A DNA stretch of 64,000 nt from Synaphobranchus kaupii (lineage: Eukaryota; Chordata; Actinopteri; Anguilliformes; Synaphobranchidae). The notes under the pieces were generated by a model. That model did not search any database. It was not told the origin of the DNA and saw nothing but the letters and a program-made list of their open reading frames with translations. Positions 38,001 through 53,000 of the stretch are shown here, in pieces; positions within the stretch are counted from its first letter, which is position 1, and each line of letters begins with the position of its first letter. The position numbers and the translations under genes are program-made. Location of the stretch: the NCBI GenBank assembly GCA_029718625.1, contig CM056391.1, positions 20,249,218-20,313,217 of the forward strand, read 5' to 3'.

Positions 38001-41000
38001 TAAAGATACAAAAGGCAGACTAAATATTTAATCAATGCTTTGACCTGCCCAGCTAATCAGGGCACAGGTCTGGGACTGGTGAATTAAGATTTGTTTCTTT
38101 TTGAGCTGAGGTACCATCAAGCAGCAGGTGGAATTTACAACAGGTATTTTTTATTTTTTATTTTTTTCCCCTGTACCTCACGGATCTTCTCGATGGCTGA
38201 GGTGAAGATGTAGAGGATGACTCCCCACTCCTGTGGGGAGGGCCAACTGGGCATTTGCACCAGGACAACGTAGGAGTACAGCATCAGAAACACAAGGTAT
38301 GCCAGCTGCAGGATCACAATGGGAAGAAAGTACTGTGAGTAGTACTGACTCTATTCCTGAGTATATTCTGCTCCAACACAAACATGTTTATTTATGCATT
38401 CGCCAACCAAGTGTGAAGTTTTCATGTCAAAATATGTTGCATGGCAGGTAAATACACACCTACGCATGTATTCGAGGTAGATTTGGCTGGCAGTGTACTA
38501 TAATGCTTAGGGAAGATTATTGAATTATCACATCTTACAGCTTAAATAGCTGATTTTTCTTTTACTGGGGCCATTTAGTACCTTACACAAAAGGTGAAGC
38601 AGTCGCGGGCTATTGGGTTTGTAATCCTCAACTCTAGAGGCCAGAAAAATAACCACTTCTTCTGCAGTGTTAACACTGCTGTCGTGTCTTGACACATCAC
38701 AGATTTCTTGGAGGAAGTGACTGGTGACGCCATTTGTTTTTTTTTAGTAAATGATTATGTTGCCTGGACATTTCTCTCTGGGGGAGAAATCATGCTGTCA
38801 TTTGTATTGCTTTGTTACCCAAAAAAGTAATAAAGCAATACAAACGCAAAGCACTCAGAGCAAAACAAAACGGTACCAATCTGCTGTGATGTGATGAACG
38901 CATTCCCCCTTCAATCCTGTTCACCAACCAGAGGCTTTTCCCACGGCTGCCAGCTACGGCTGGTTGGGTAAATTGATTTTAACAGTCCACCCCCCTTCAT
39001 GTTACTGCATCTTCAAAGTATAACGCTGAGCCCTTTAAGCGATAAATACTACGGGAGTGTCAGAGCTCGATCGTTAAGAAGGGGAAATTCAGGCAATAAT
39101 TTGTCACTTTAGGTATTTTATCGCTTTGCGTGTGAGTCGGAGCTGGACAGAAAGGCTAGAGAGCACAGGCCCAGAGGGGAGTAATACATCAGCTTTTAGT
39201 GCAACGTCACATGTTTTTCGTGATCGTATCAGTTCTTCCTCTTTCCCTTGGTTGGGAACAACGGTCACCCTGCTGAGAAATGCAAATGAAACTACATCCA
39301 CATTTACATTTTAAAGTACAGGGCACCTGGAAAGCCGCCTGCAGCAAATCACGCCGCTGGAAAATTACGACCTTGTTACCCTGCTGCCTCTTTCTAATTT
39401 CCACGCAAATGCAGCCACTCGGTCCCAGGGTCCCCGGTGGCAAGCATCACCAGCATCAACTTACCGTGTTGAACCAAAACTTCACGATGGGAGCATGGTA
39501 AAATGCATAAAATTTCCTGGTGATCGGTATCCTTCTTGGTCGGACGTGGATTTCGGTTTCGCTTTTTGCTTCGACGTTGTCATTTAATCTCACTTCCTTG
39601 AAAACATCCTAAATAAAGAGCAAACAACAAAATTGATTAAAGTATGCAACTTTACGCCTTTAGAAAAGGTTTCATAATTTCTTACACCGCATACACTGTG
39701 ATAGGTCCCGTTGCAGTTAATTAATGGTTCGCCTTGGGCTGTACAGAACATGCACAAGGTTCTTAAGGCTCGTTCGAATTTATTTCAATAAATAAAAGTG
39801 TGAGATCTGGCCTTTTTATTTAAAGAAGAGAACAAGCTTTAGACATCTCATTAGCAAAACAAAATATTAGTTGGTATTCAGTTTAATGGCTCATTATTCT
39901 ATATTAAAATGTATTTTTTTGTTTTTGTTTTGAATTAAATTACAAAGTTTCATCATTGTAGACCAGTTCTACAATATTTCAGTGTCAGAAATATTAGGTA
40001 GGAAGAAAATGTGAAATAAAACTGGATTTCATACATTTTTGTGTGATTACATTATTATATTAGGTTACCAAACCAATGCTTCCATTTTGTATTGGGATTT
40101 TACAGGGCAGGTTTGTTACCAGCTCATTGTCCTCATCAGTATGCAGTGTTTAAACCAGAGCTTTACCAAGTAAATTGTGGTTTAAATAAAATTCACAGAA
40201 ACCTTCAAAAGCAGTCTTCACAGGCACATAAAAAGAATTTGTGGAGGGAACATGTGTCCTTCATACCATCTGGATGTCTTCTGCTGGGCTCTGGAAGTTA
40301 TGCTCACTGTCCTCCATGGTCATCTGGTGGGCATCCTGTGACTGGGGAATATGGGACATCTCTGCTTTCGTCTTATACTCCAACATCAGGATCGCTGGGG
40401 GGACCAGAATGCTCAAAATGACCTGAGAGAGACAGATATAGATAACAGAAACAAATCACATATAAAAAAAATCTATTATCTATTATCACAAAAATAAAAT
40501 CTGAAATAAAATAATAAATAAAAGCACAGTGAAGACTAAAATGTCTTGTTTTCATAAAAAAGTACATGGGAATCATTCTGATAAAGGCCATTCCCCAATA
40601 ACTTCGCTTCTGCGTTTGTTATGCGGTGCTTCTTGTGAAAGATCTGGAAAAAAAGACAACCAGACATGGCAGGATCTGCACCTTGTACCAGGAATTCTTC
40701 CTCATGTTGAGCCGTCCCATCCACATGTCAGAGAGCAGCATCTGTGTGCAGGTGTGAGCCACAAACGGCCGCAGCCTCGCTGACACCGCCAGCTTAAGGC
40801 ACGTTGAGTTGCTCCAGTTCTTCAGCTCGTAGGTCAGCAGCTTCATGGCCATCGTCTCGTCCTGCCTGAATGACTGTTCCAACAGGTCCACTGCCAATGT
40901 GCCAAATTCGCTGGAATTAAAAGGCCCCAATCACCAACAAGAACCACATTTCCAAACGGGACAGCCAGATGTCGGACTGTATGAGACAACTCCTCCAGAA

Positions 41001-44000
41001 TTCGAGGAAAATGTTGTCTGGGTTTTTGTTACCATTTTTTTGAGGTCTGGGCTTACTTTGAGTACTCTTTTAGCTCTTCTGAGGTGTCGTCAACCACGTC
41101 GCTCTTCTTAGCCTCGTAGCCCATGGAGCGGCACAGCTTACAGGCCACCAGGGCCTTGGCCATGGACTCCTCCCCATGCTGCCAGAAAAACAACGACATC
41201 TTCTGCCTCTTCATCAGCACTGCCCACACCAGCAGCTCGTTGAAGGGATAGGGGAACCGCCGGGTCTCCGGATCATCGATATCCACAATCTCCTCCTTAC
41301 TCTTCTTCTTGGACTGTTCTCCTGAGGACTCCAGCTATCAAAGAACAGGGTACCATTGTGAGACCATCCAAAACATCCATTATAAACAGACAAATATATT
41401 TATTGAACTGAAGTGATAATGAAGATAAGTGACATAATTACAAAACGCTCTCAAGTAAGTATTTTGTATTAACATTAATACTATTAACATTATTAAGTTT
41501 GAGACCTTGGGTTTGTATGGCTGTGCAGTCTTGATGAAGTGGTTGTGCCTCGTCTTCTCTTTCTTGTCTGCCTGGATGCTGAAGGACTCATGGTTTTTAC
41601 GCAGGTGGGATCCAGGCGCCCTGGATCGCTGGTGGAACATTAAAAGGGTAATGTTTTTTTTTGGCGCATTTATTTTAGACACGCAGCCGTTGTTTCACTG
41701 ATCCATCTCTAGGATTAACGTCAAGCAGTAAAGCGTTGACACACAAATAATTATAGTCTAATTTAATTTCCTGTACAATTCTCACTGGGTAACAGCTGAA
41801 TACTATGCTGCAGTGGTAAATTTTTGAATTCTTTACCCGACTATTTCCATGTAGATTGTTGTAAATGATTCTGAAGCGCTTCCGGGTGTAGTTACATCTG
41901 TATGTTCCACCCATAAGGTACTCAATGACGAGGCCAACATCAATCAGTGTCATTTTGTAATTTGGGGGAAGGTTACCCTGCAAGAGAAAGCATATTAATG
42001 TGCAGTACCTGTAAAAACAAATTAAACCTAAATACCGTGCATCACAAATAATTGAAGAAAAGTTTTTGCCCTACCTGTTTAACATCTCTTACTAGGTGAA
42101 AGAGTGTTGGATTTGTTGGGGATTGTTTCTACAAAGAAGGAAAAGACAGAGATTTAACCAGTGTTAAAAAAAAAAAAAAGGATGATAGTTTGAGGCATCC
42201 TGCTGTGATGTAAAGGCCTCCTTCGCGGTTGTGGTGCAGTACCGTGTTGTAGAGCTCCTCCAGGCGGGTGATGGTGAGAAACCTGTGCATGCTCACGCCA
42301 TTCTCAATCAGCAGCTTCACAAACTCCACCCGGTCCATCACCAGAGCATCCAGCATGGCCTGCTCCAAAGAGCCCACCTACATGGCATCGGGGCAGAAAT
42401 GCACACACATCATGCACACACACAAGTTTTTTGTATTCATCTCCCTGGTAAGTAAAATTAGCATCATATCTTGCACAATATATTGTGCACCCCACCCATT
42501 GACTTAGCTCACTTAGGTTTTATTAAAGGAAAGCTCAGTATAAAAGCCATGGCAATTACAAACAAACCATCAACATTACACAGCAACAGAGCCATCAAGC
42601 AACCATCTGTAGTGCCGCCTCATGTCACAACATTTCTACGAATTTAAATTTATGTTGTTTATTGAGCAGATTACAGTATTAGGTGTAATGTTTAACTCAT
42701 CAGAGTATCCAGTGGGGTAAAGTCAAACTGGGCTCACAAGTAAACCTATTAAACCTAAAGTGGTAGGATTTGTGCCAACATAACAATGATAGAGAGTATT
42801 TCCCCGGTTACCTACCAACAACTGCTGACCATATACAAATACGTGGTTCTTGGCGATATCAACCCGGTCCCAGGCCAGAGTGAGGACGAGCTGGTCAAAC
42901 GCAGATGCATCAGTGCCTGGTGGGATGTGTACACAGATTTAAGATTGATGGGACATTCCAGCAAAGGGTCAATATCCCCCGCCAGTTCATCACCCAGGAC
43001 TTAAGACTTAAGTTGTAGCAATTTGTTTTCTACCTTTAAATAAAACATAGGAAACAGAAAGTGGACGGAAAATGGTTAACATGCATATACTGCATTAATC
43101 TGCTTTGCTGACCCCTGCAAATTGTCTGTGCACAGGGACCTATTGCATGTATCTGCACTCCGTTTTGTACATTTTGCAATATGGGGCTTGTGGCAGAAAC
43201 CAATTTTATTTAGCATGATATGATGAGTCTAAAGCAAACATGTCTGAAGCACAAGTACTGCCAAATGCAGCGAAGTGCCGAATAATGTTAGAGTCAATTT
43301 AACAGGGGAAAGCAGCACATTTTACACAAAACAACATGGCCAGTGAAACAATTCACAAATAACTGACGTTACTATCGTAATGCAATTTACAGTTCTCAAG
43401 AATACTAAAGGAACAATACTAAAGGAACAATAGCTACTAAGATACATTTTCTTATAGAGAGCGCTTGTTTCCTCAGAAGGAAAAGCAGTCTTTCTAGTCT
43501 CTTGGCTTAGCAGAGGATGCCATACTGGTGATGCGCAATGGATGGTGGTCTGTAAAACAAATATTTTTCCAGTCTTACAATGAAGACGGAGAGCTCTTGA
43601 ATTTCAAAGGCTTTGCTTTGGATTGTGTCTGACTTGACCTGTTCTCCACACGTTCAAAGGAACACAGAGACAGATGACTCACCCAGTAGGGCATTCTGTA
43701 CCATTCTACATTTCAGTGTGGGGGGTGGCCACCCAAACACGAACACTTTAACAAAAACTAGAACAAAGTGAAGTTTGCTGAACACGGGTGGGGTACCTAT
43801 CTGGCTCTCCTTTAAAGCCCAGCTGTACAAAGCAAAGTGGTGGAAAGCAAAGAGGAACACACAATACAGCACGGTGAGATAAGACTGCAGCTCAGGCCTT
43901 AAGTCACTTGAACTGCACAGATAATGAATCCTTCTGTGGCATCTGGGGCAGAGCCTACAAGCAGCCAACCCCTCCCCCCGATGCAGTAACCCGGCCCCCA

Positions 44001-47000
44001 TTCATTTCGGTTTTCTGTAGCCTACTCCAAAGCTACAGGCTTGGGACTGAAGCTCAGAGTTTGGCCCGATGCCATCCTGCCGCACAGCTCATTCCCTACA
44101 GGGAGAGTGTGTGACAGGGCCTGCCAGAGAGCAGCTACTCCACTCAGGGCATCCACTTGTGACAAAAAAAAAAAAACACATTTCCCAAAAACACATATGC
44201 ATATCAAATCTTTTTTTTTTTTTTTTTTTTTTTTAAAAGGTAAAAATGCACCACAATTTCATAATTCACTGCTCTCCCCCACGCCCCAAACCCCTCCCCA
44301 GCCAAGTACTTGTGTAAGATTGTTAGCTTCATTTTTGCGGTCTTGCCACAGAATGACGTGGAGATGACTGCACTGATGAGACCCAGTAACCAGTCAGGAG
44401 CCATTAAATATCCTCAAAACCCTGAAAGATGCCTCTTCCCAAAAACCAAACACACAGGCAGAACGTCAGCCATTTCAGCGGGGCTGAAAACAGAACAGAA
44501 CAGTCACATTTGATTTACCTTTTAGCAGCGCTCTCAGTATTGCAACGTCAATGTCCTGGTGTTCCTCTGACCCGATGTGAAAGACCGTTATCTTTCATTT
44601 TCAAACAAGGATAGATAGAAACTACATGTTAAAGTCCATTTATCAAGCTTTTACCATTTAAAAGGTTGGCTACTCAAGCTCACAGCACATAAGAAATTAC
44701 ATGCAAATATTTGGCCTCTGACAAAAACAGAATCGTGTTAGCTTACTTAACACCTGAATTGACAATACACACCAGAACACTAATTATTATATGCATTGTT
44801 ACCACAAGATTATAAACAATGTTATATACCAGCTCTATGGTTGAAATTGAAGCTATTAGGCTTACAATTATACTTTTACATTTCATTTTACTGAATTTGA
44901 ATTAAATAGTGTACTGTACTATGTACCAATTCTTTGCTCTTCATGCATTCCATTAGTGTCTGAAAGAGGTGTATGGCATCGCTGTGACTGAAGTTGAAGG
45001 TTTTTTTAATAGTGGAAATGATGTCTGCTTCAACACCATCAGGAAGACCCCTGGATGACACCAACAACATGTCACATCATGATTAACTGTTATATTCAAT
45101 ATCACTTGCATGACAGTTTGATCTCTCCTTCAACAACTGACAAGACATTTTTCCAACTGCACAAACATGAGAACTCATCAATGAAGAGTACAAAACAGCT
45201 GTAACAATGATTAATCGTCACCAATATTTTATTATTTAAAACTTCACAGGTGCCATTATCTGCTGTGACGTACAGAATTTGGCATACATTTTACATTTCA
45301 ATGTAATGTACATATGTCATTGCTACACCTTGGATCTAAAAACCTAAATTTCCATAAAGAACAAATGATTATTTATGAAATGACATGATTAATTCTATTA
45401 TAAAATGCTTTTTGCTGAATGACTGTAGGTAGAAGCAGGCCTACCCTGCCTTTGGGGTATTGGGCAACAGGTGAAAAGGCCTGTAACTAACATGGGCAGT
45501 GTCCGTGGTGCTCTTTCTAATTATACTGAAAGTAGTAAACAGGCTTGTGCTGTAATCCCCAGGGCCTTACCCTCCCTCTTCAGTCTGCTTGTGGACGTAC
45601 GCCAGGATGTCGGCAGCTCGGCCAGTGCCCTCGCACACCACCACCGGCACGGGCGGGCTCTCCTGCAGGTACTCCAGCACAGTGAGGATCACGTTGGGAC
45701 CGCCCTCGAAGATCAGCGCCACCACCGGCACACCCTGCCCGATCCCTGGAAGCGTACACCGCCACATTACAACCACCCACATACCGCTCAAAAACACATT
45801 TCTTCCCCATTTACTTGCTAGACTACAAAAAAAAAAAAGAAAATTGAATGATTCAAAGCCTTTTAGGACATGATGTAACACACCTGACTCACTGCACATT
45901 TTGAACTTAATGGAAATTATTATTTGGGTGCCGCTAACCTCTCATTTCAGATGAGGTCAACTTTTTAAGCGCTCAAATTACCTTACACTTAAAGCCTTGG
46001 TAATAATCATAGATCCACTACAATCTGCTTCTGTACTGGGTAATTTACAACCAAAAAAAACCACCATGACTAACTTCAGATATCGTAATTGTACGTACTT
46101 TTCAGGATATCTAGACCTGAAAATTTCTGCTTATTTAAGAGCAAAACGTTTGCGTTGTTATATATAGATCCTTTCCAAAAAATTAGAATATCATGGAAAA
46201 GTTGTTTTTTTTTCCATAATTCCATTCAAAAAGTGAAACTTTCATAGATTATAGATTCATTACACACAAAGTAAAGTATTTATTTGTTTAACTTTGCATA
46301 AGTTTGGCTTCCAGCTCATAAAAAACCCCAAAACAGTATTTCAAGAAATTAAATATCACATAAAACCAATCTCAAAACGGTATTTTCAAAACAGAAATGT
46401 CAATCTTCTGAAAAGTTATGTTCATGCCTGCACTCAATACTTGGTGGGGAATCCTTTTGCACGAATTACTGCCTTGATGCGCCGTGGCATGGAGGCGATC
46501 AGCCTGTGGCATCGCTCTGGAGTTATGGAAGCCCAGGATGCCTTGATGCCAGCCTTCAGCTCCTTTGTGTTGTTGGGCCTGGTGTCTCTCATGTTCCTCT
46601 TGACAATACACCATAGATTCTCTATGGGATTCAGGTCAGGTGAGTTTGCTGGCCAATCGAGCACTGTTATAGCATGGTTATTAAACCAGGTATTGTTTGT
46701 TCGGGCATGGTTTGTTCCCCATACTGAACCAAACTGAGATACCTGTCCAATTTAACGACACACCTGTAGAAAAACTTTGCAGGTGTTTTGAGTAAATTAG
46801 ATGATTAGAGTGTGACACTCAGTCTAAACCATTCATTCTCTGAAATAACTGAAGTAAATGCTGATTTTCGACACACTATTCTAATTTCTTGAAATACTGT
46901 TTTGGGGGTTTTCTGGAGCTGTAAGCCAAAATTATGAAAAATTAAACGGGGAGAAATTAAAAAGGCGAGAAATATTTCACTTTGTGTGTAATGAATCTAT

Positions 47001-50000
47001 AATCTATGAAAGTTTCACTTTTTGAATGGAATTATGGAAAAAAAACTTTTCCATGATATTCAAATTTTTTGGAAAGGATCTGTATATCGCACACGCACAC
47101 ACACAAAGAAAATGTGTGTCTGTAAATAAAGTGATATGGAACAAGAGCGCACATATCACATCAGAAATACTGGCATGGCCAGGGGGTGCTGTGAGATCTG
47201 AAATGGTCGCAGTGTTTAGCTATGAGCACAGGCTTACTGGCGTGAATCCTCTGCAGGTTAATGTGCTTCTCCAGTTCCCGCCGCAGCTTGACCTCCGCCC
47301 CGTACTTTCCCACCGTCCCATCGTCCACCAGGATGAAATGAGAGTGCACGTTGTTCAACACGTTCAGCTTGCTCAGGGGGTTCAGCAGCGTTTGGTAGGG
47401 CGCAACCACCTGGATAAGAAGACGGACGTGCTTACTTAACGCTAGCATGTTGCCTATATCAAATGGGCGGGAAAAAAACAGCCTTTACGCTAGCAATGAA
47501 ATCCATTTTAAGATTCTTTCAAAAATGTCTGATTTAGCTTTGTCAGTTCTGAAATGACCACGTTTACAATATTTATGGAGCTCAGCACTTTCGATACGAC
47601 ACGTATCAACATTGCACCATTTAAAAAAAAAAAACATTTTGGATTGTCCACCCTCCTCATAAATTAAAAATATAATAATAATTTATTCACACAGGGAAAT
47701 TTGAAAAGGTAACAGACAGAGATGTGAGCAAAGGGCAGACAAAGCCATGGCAGGGAATCTGCCACATGGGGGAATTCATACACACTCTAGAAACTGCAGG
47801 ACGTGGTCACCCCCATTTCCCCATGTTTCAGCGATACTATAAAAGCTATATTACTTTTTAATTGTCCTCAAAGGAGAAATTTGTCTTGCGTCATACATGT
47901 ATTATCACCACATCACTGCAAGCTCATGCATATCGACTATAATAGCAATGTTTCTGTGGGTACTAAAGGTTTGTAGTTTACCACAAACCATTTTGCGTAA
48001 TAAATGCCTTCAAAAGTAAAAGCTATAATACTGTCATCATTTTATTTAAAAACAAGATATCTGCTTAATATTGATTTACGCTAAGGATAGGCAGACGTGT
48101 TAGCATTAATTCAGTCATTGTCATAGGCCTCTCACATCTCTTCCGATGAGGTCGTTCCTGTTTTCAATAACTCCCCATGGAGCTATTCCAATAGTGCAAA
48201 TTTTCCGTGTGGATCTGGAAGAGTGCTCTTTTAGAGCATCACCAACATGTTTTGCTACACCTGGAAAAAAAAAAAAGTAAATCAGTGGAAAAACAAAATA
48301 AACAGGTGAATACATTAAATACACAATGTAACTGGCTTTACATTACTAAATATATATTGACACATGGAAAAAGAACTGAGACAAGAGAATAATGCTGCAT
48401 TACTCATATAGGCATGAAGGACCTTTTAAGGGTCATTAATAATCCATGAGAGAAGATACCCTCTTTACTGCATAGTTTAGCGATGAGTAGAAATAAAAGC
48501 AGTTCCGAACAGGATATATAAACAATACAGCCCCTGGTGATATCATAAACATCTACTCGGCTACGGCTGCCTGACTGTCTCGACAATAAATATAAGCTAT
48601 AATCAGTAATTAGACATAAATACCAGCTGGGTTAATTGAGCACAGACTAAGCTCACAGAAAGACTATCATTGAGTCTCTGCACCCAGCAGCGCTGCATTA
48701 TAGCATACAAAGAGCAGACCTCTGCTGAGAGTGCCAGACATCAACAGCTTTGTACAATAACAGTCTCCTATATTTCACCATTTCAGCAGTAAAAGGGGCT
48801 TTGTGTCCAGGTTCAGTTCTCATTCTTGCCTGTGTTCACCCCTCCGGTCAGGATCCAGGCACCCGTGGTAACCGCCGCTTTGATCAGGCCCTTTCCTACC
48901 ACTTGCTTGATGCGGGGGTGGAGGTCGAAGTTCTGGATCCCACCGTGGACAGAGATGACGATTTTTGGAAGCTCCATCTGCCATTCTTTGAGCATAAGGC
49001 GAAGGATCATTTCTGGTTTGGAGTCATAAGATAGTCGCACATACTGCAACCAAGGTAAAAGAGAGGGTCAGTTAGGATTTGAGGCTACTCTTTTTAAAAA
49101 AGATAAAATCACTTTTGAAAGCGGTGTGCAATTTTTATCTGCAATTTTCTTATTACCTAGCCCATCATATGTACAATTCACTCCACTCCACATGCTGTAT
49201 TTGATTAAATACAAGGGAATAACATATATTAGGCATATACTACCTTTGCTGGGAGTCTAAAAACTCTGCTTGGGTAATTGATAAAAACAATATTACCTCA
49301 ATCTTTTTAAAGGCTTTATATTGACCTCACATTCTTCTAGATTAAGTATTTATTGCTTAATGGTAAAACAAAGGAAGTATTGTATCCTAAATTGTTGTTA
49401 TATGCAATTTCATCGATTTGCTTAATTATTTCTACATTGGCAGCCATGGAGCTAGAAAGCAACTTCAATTCCCATTATGCAAAGCTCGTAGTTCACTTTC
49501 TGGTCGCTAGCTCTACAACGTGTAAATTATCCAGCACTGTTGCAATAACAGGTATTTGCTGACTCTAGTACTGCTAAAAGAAATGGAACCTTAGCAAATA
49601 ACGCTGCTGCAATGACTGAAAAGTGTGCATTCTGGGATTTTTAAGGCTTCTGTATCTTACTGAAAATCACCTCTGATGAATGCTGGTTGTTGCTACATTT
49701 TTTATTAACAATCAGCATTTTCATACACTACCAATATGTCTATAAATTATGCAATATTAAAACTAAATCATAAAACTGATGATAATCAATATGAAGATGA
49801 ATCTAAATCTTTTATCTTGAAGTGCTTTATACATATATGACAAGAACCTAAGTGGTTGGGCTGAATATGTGAACATGTACTGAAGGTGATATATGGTACA
49901 TTATTACCAATGAGACCAGGGAACCCAAACCTCTACCAAGCGCAAGAGCTACAGACGCTCTCGTTACACACCTTGGCTCTGTAGGAATGGGATCCTCCCT

Positions 50001-53000
50001 GAAAGTTGATGACACCGTACGCATCGGTGGGGTTTTTCCTCCGTGTGTTTCTCCACGCACCACTCCTCCAGCTCGGGCATCTCATTCTCACCCAACTTCA
50101 CATCCGAGTACTTCATGGCCAGGCTGGCGGTGAAGCCAGCATGCTGCCGGACGAGCCGCCCGCAGCAGCACCTGTCGACACACACACAATCCACCCGCGT
50201 CAGGGGCCTGCGTCCGAAGCAGGGGCACACAGCCATCCTTCGTCTCTCAAGATGGCGCTCTGTTACGGCTTCAGGTTCCAGCCTCGCACTTCTGTTTTTG
50301 GTTCAACACCGGTTCGGAAGGAGGGGTACTTTCATACACCCTTTTCAAAGAAGCGAATGCCAAGTATGCCACAACCCCAACAGAAATCTCATGCTCCCAA
50401 GGTAACACTCTGGAGTGTAATGCATCCTGATACACAAAGCCTGGAAAACGGATTGCTTCCTGTAGAGGGGTGGTGTACAGTTTTGTGTACCAGGTTCTCT
50501 TGACACATTTAAAATCACTTTCGGAAAATGCTGCTTACACCCAAAACGTTACAGCACTGAAGCTGACCTCACTTTGCGCCTTTATTTTTTAAATATATAT
50601 GCAGAGAAAGAACCAGTGGCAGGAATACTGAACACAGAGTCTTACAGTTCTATTAAAATAAATTGAAATTTATTCTTTTATCACCAGATAAAGGCAAAAC
50701 CCAAATGTCATGACAATACAGTAAACGGAGGTACAACTGAATGATGTAAAACGGTCTACAGTTTTTTCCCCTGGGTTAATAGGCCTGACAATAGTGTGTC
50801 TTCCTGGGAACTCAACATTGGAAAACTTACCGCACAAGCTGCTGGCAAATTTGACATCCTGGAAGGCATCTGAAAGAAAGAAATGGCAATCTGTATTTAT
50901 TTGTAAATAATATAAATTAGAGTATTACAGGACAATCTATTATAGAACTGACTGCAACTACAAGTAAAATGTCGCCTGTTCTGGGAAAAATACTTCTTAT
51001 GTTTACTTCTTATGTTCCTGTTCAGTGAAGTTCACATACCTAAAACTGAGACTCTGTTTTGCACACATTGGTTTACAAAAGCTGCAGAGTTCTTTTTTTA
51101 AAACTCATGAACCATATAATTAAACATAAAACGGTAGGATTCCACTGAATGCGACTGCATCCGCATGGTGAACTACACTGATTATGAAAGAAATCAATGT
51201 GAACTTTGCTTGCTTTATTTGCTTTACTCAATTTACCCTGTTGTTTACACTCTGAAGTAGCACCTTTGTTCACATTTTATTTTAGGAAGATTTTCCTCAC
51301 ATTCCACACGTCTTATGTCTAGACATCTTAAATTTAAACACCACCATGTTTGTTATATGTGACAGCCAGTTGATATTAAATAATTTCAAAAGTTCAAAAA
51401 GTCAAAGGTTAGAAAGCTAGGAAATTTTGATCCTTTACTTGAAACTGCTCCACAAGAATATCAATTATAAATATGCATACAATCTCACTGAACACATCTG
51501 TAAGTGCAGTATGTTGTTTAGGGGGGTAATTATTATTATTATTTTTTTATTATTTGTAGCTATAAGTTAGATTGTGACTTCGAAATTTCAGTATTCTTAA
51601 CCATTATTAATGTTGCTTCTTGCTAGCTGTTCTTGTAACGTATAATTTTCAAAGCCATCTCCGTGCATCCAAGGTCAACCATATGTCAGATCCAGGCCCA
51701 CTTTTTTACTTGCATATTTTTGAGTGACATTATTGCTGTTCCTTTCATTTCAAAATGAATCTAAGGTTGCATTCAGACTGAAGGTGATACCTGCACCTAA
51801 AATAAATTTTTGATCCCTTTAATGACATTTTAAAGAATAGACATTCACAGACCTTGACCAGGCCATACCCAGGACACAAGTTAAATTCTTGATTTTGTCT
51901 TGAATTACAGATCAAAACACCCCAGAAGTATAGTTTAAAATGGACTAAAAATATATTCCACCATAGTACCGCTACCCTACTTTGATGTGCATCAAAACTC
52001 AATCGCCATTACTACACAATACCTTAAAAATGTAAATGGCATGCAAGTGCACTAAATGGCAGTTCAAGTTAATAAAAATACAAACATTGCTAAATTACAT
52101 TAATGTGATGCAATCATATTATTTGCCAAAAGAAAAAAAATAGCGGGGTGGCGTCCAGCTCTATCTAAACAGACCAATGAGCAAAGTTTCACTGTGTGAC
52201 AATGAATTCATAAATTCGTTAAGGTTTTCCAGCAGTACTGTATTCCAGAAAGCCTGTTTAGTTTACTATTTGACACTGATAGTAGCATGAGGTAGCATAT
52301 GATAAACGGGCCTTAAGACTTAATTGGTATCCATAACCTTGAATTAAAGAACATCACAATCACACAATTAAGCACCCTGTGTTTATGTCAGTGGATAGCT
52401 ACATCATTTAATTAAGCTGTTCCACGGCACTCCCTTGTCGTCAGGTCATGCAGTGGGCACATGTCGGATGCACCAAGCAGGCTTAAACATTTCACTTGCA
52501 AATAAACTAAGAATTGGCTGAGAAAGATGTCCAGTGGCTGCTGGGGCTTAACTAGCGGGAAAGATGAATATTCATCATGTATAGTGGAGGAGGTTTTAAT
52601 TAACACGAAAATGCCACATGACGTCCTTATTTAATATGGCAGAGTAAGAAAGGCTGCTTCAGAAAACATTGACTGCAATGGCGCAGCATTAGAAGCCACG
52701 ACAAAATTACGTAAGCAAGATCACCAAGAATAGCTTGTGCATATTATAACTCTGCTTCACTCATGTTGGGTTGTCAAGTTCCAAACATAGGGCCACTTAC
52801 TTTGAATTACAAGATAGAACTGCCAGATCTCCATATAGGCTACACGTTTTTTGTATTCAAGGTTTATTTTCTGATGGAAATGCGATGTTGCAGGTAGACA
52901 CATCGTGTAGGACACGTGGTACCACCCTAGCTTCTGTCCTCTACATGTGATATGAAGCCTAGTCTATTAAACCGTTTCCTCAAATGTTTCCTGTATATAG

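Noticed and set aside
43654..44001. 115-codon minus-strand frame in a TRPM7 intron
   Set aside because: No similarity, no splice sites in phase with neighbouring TRPM7 exons, and composition like the surrounding intron.
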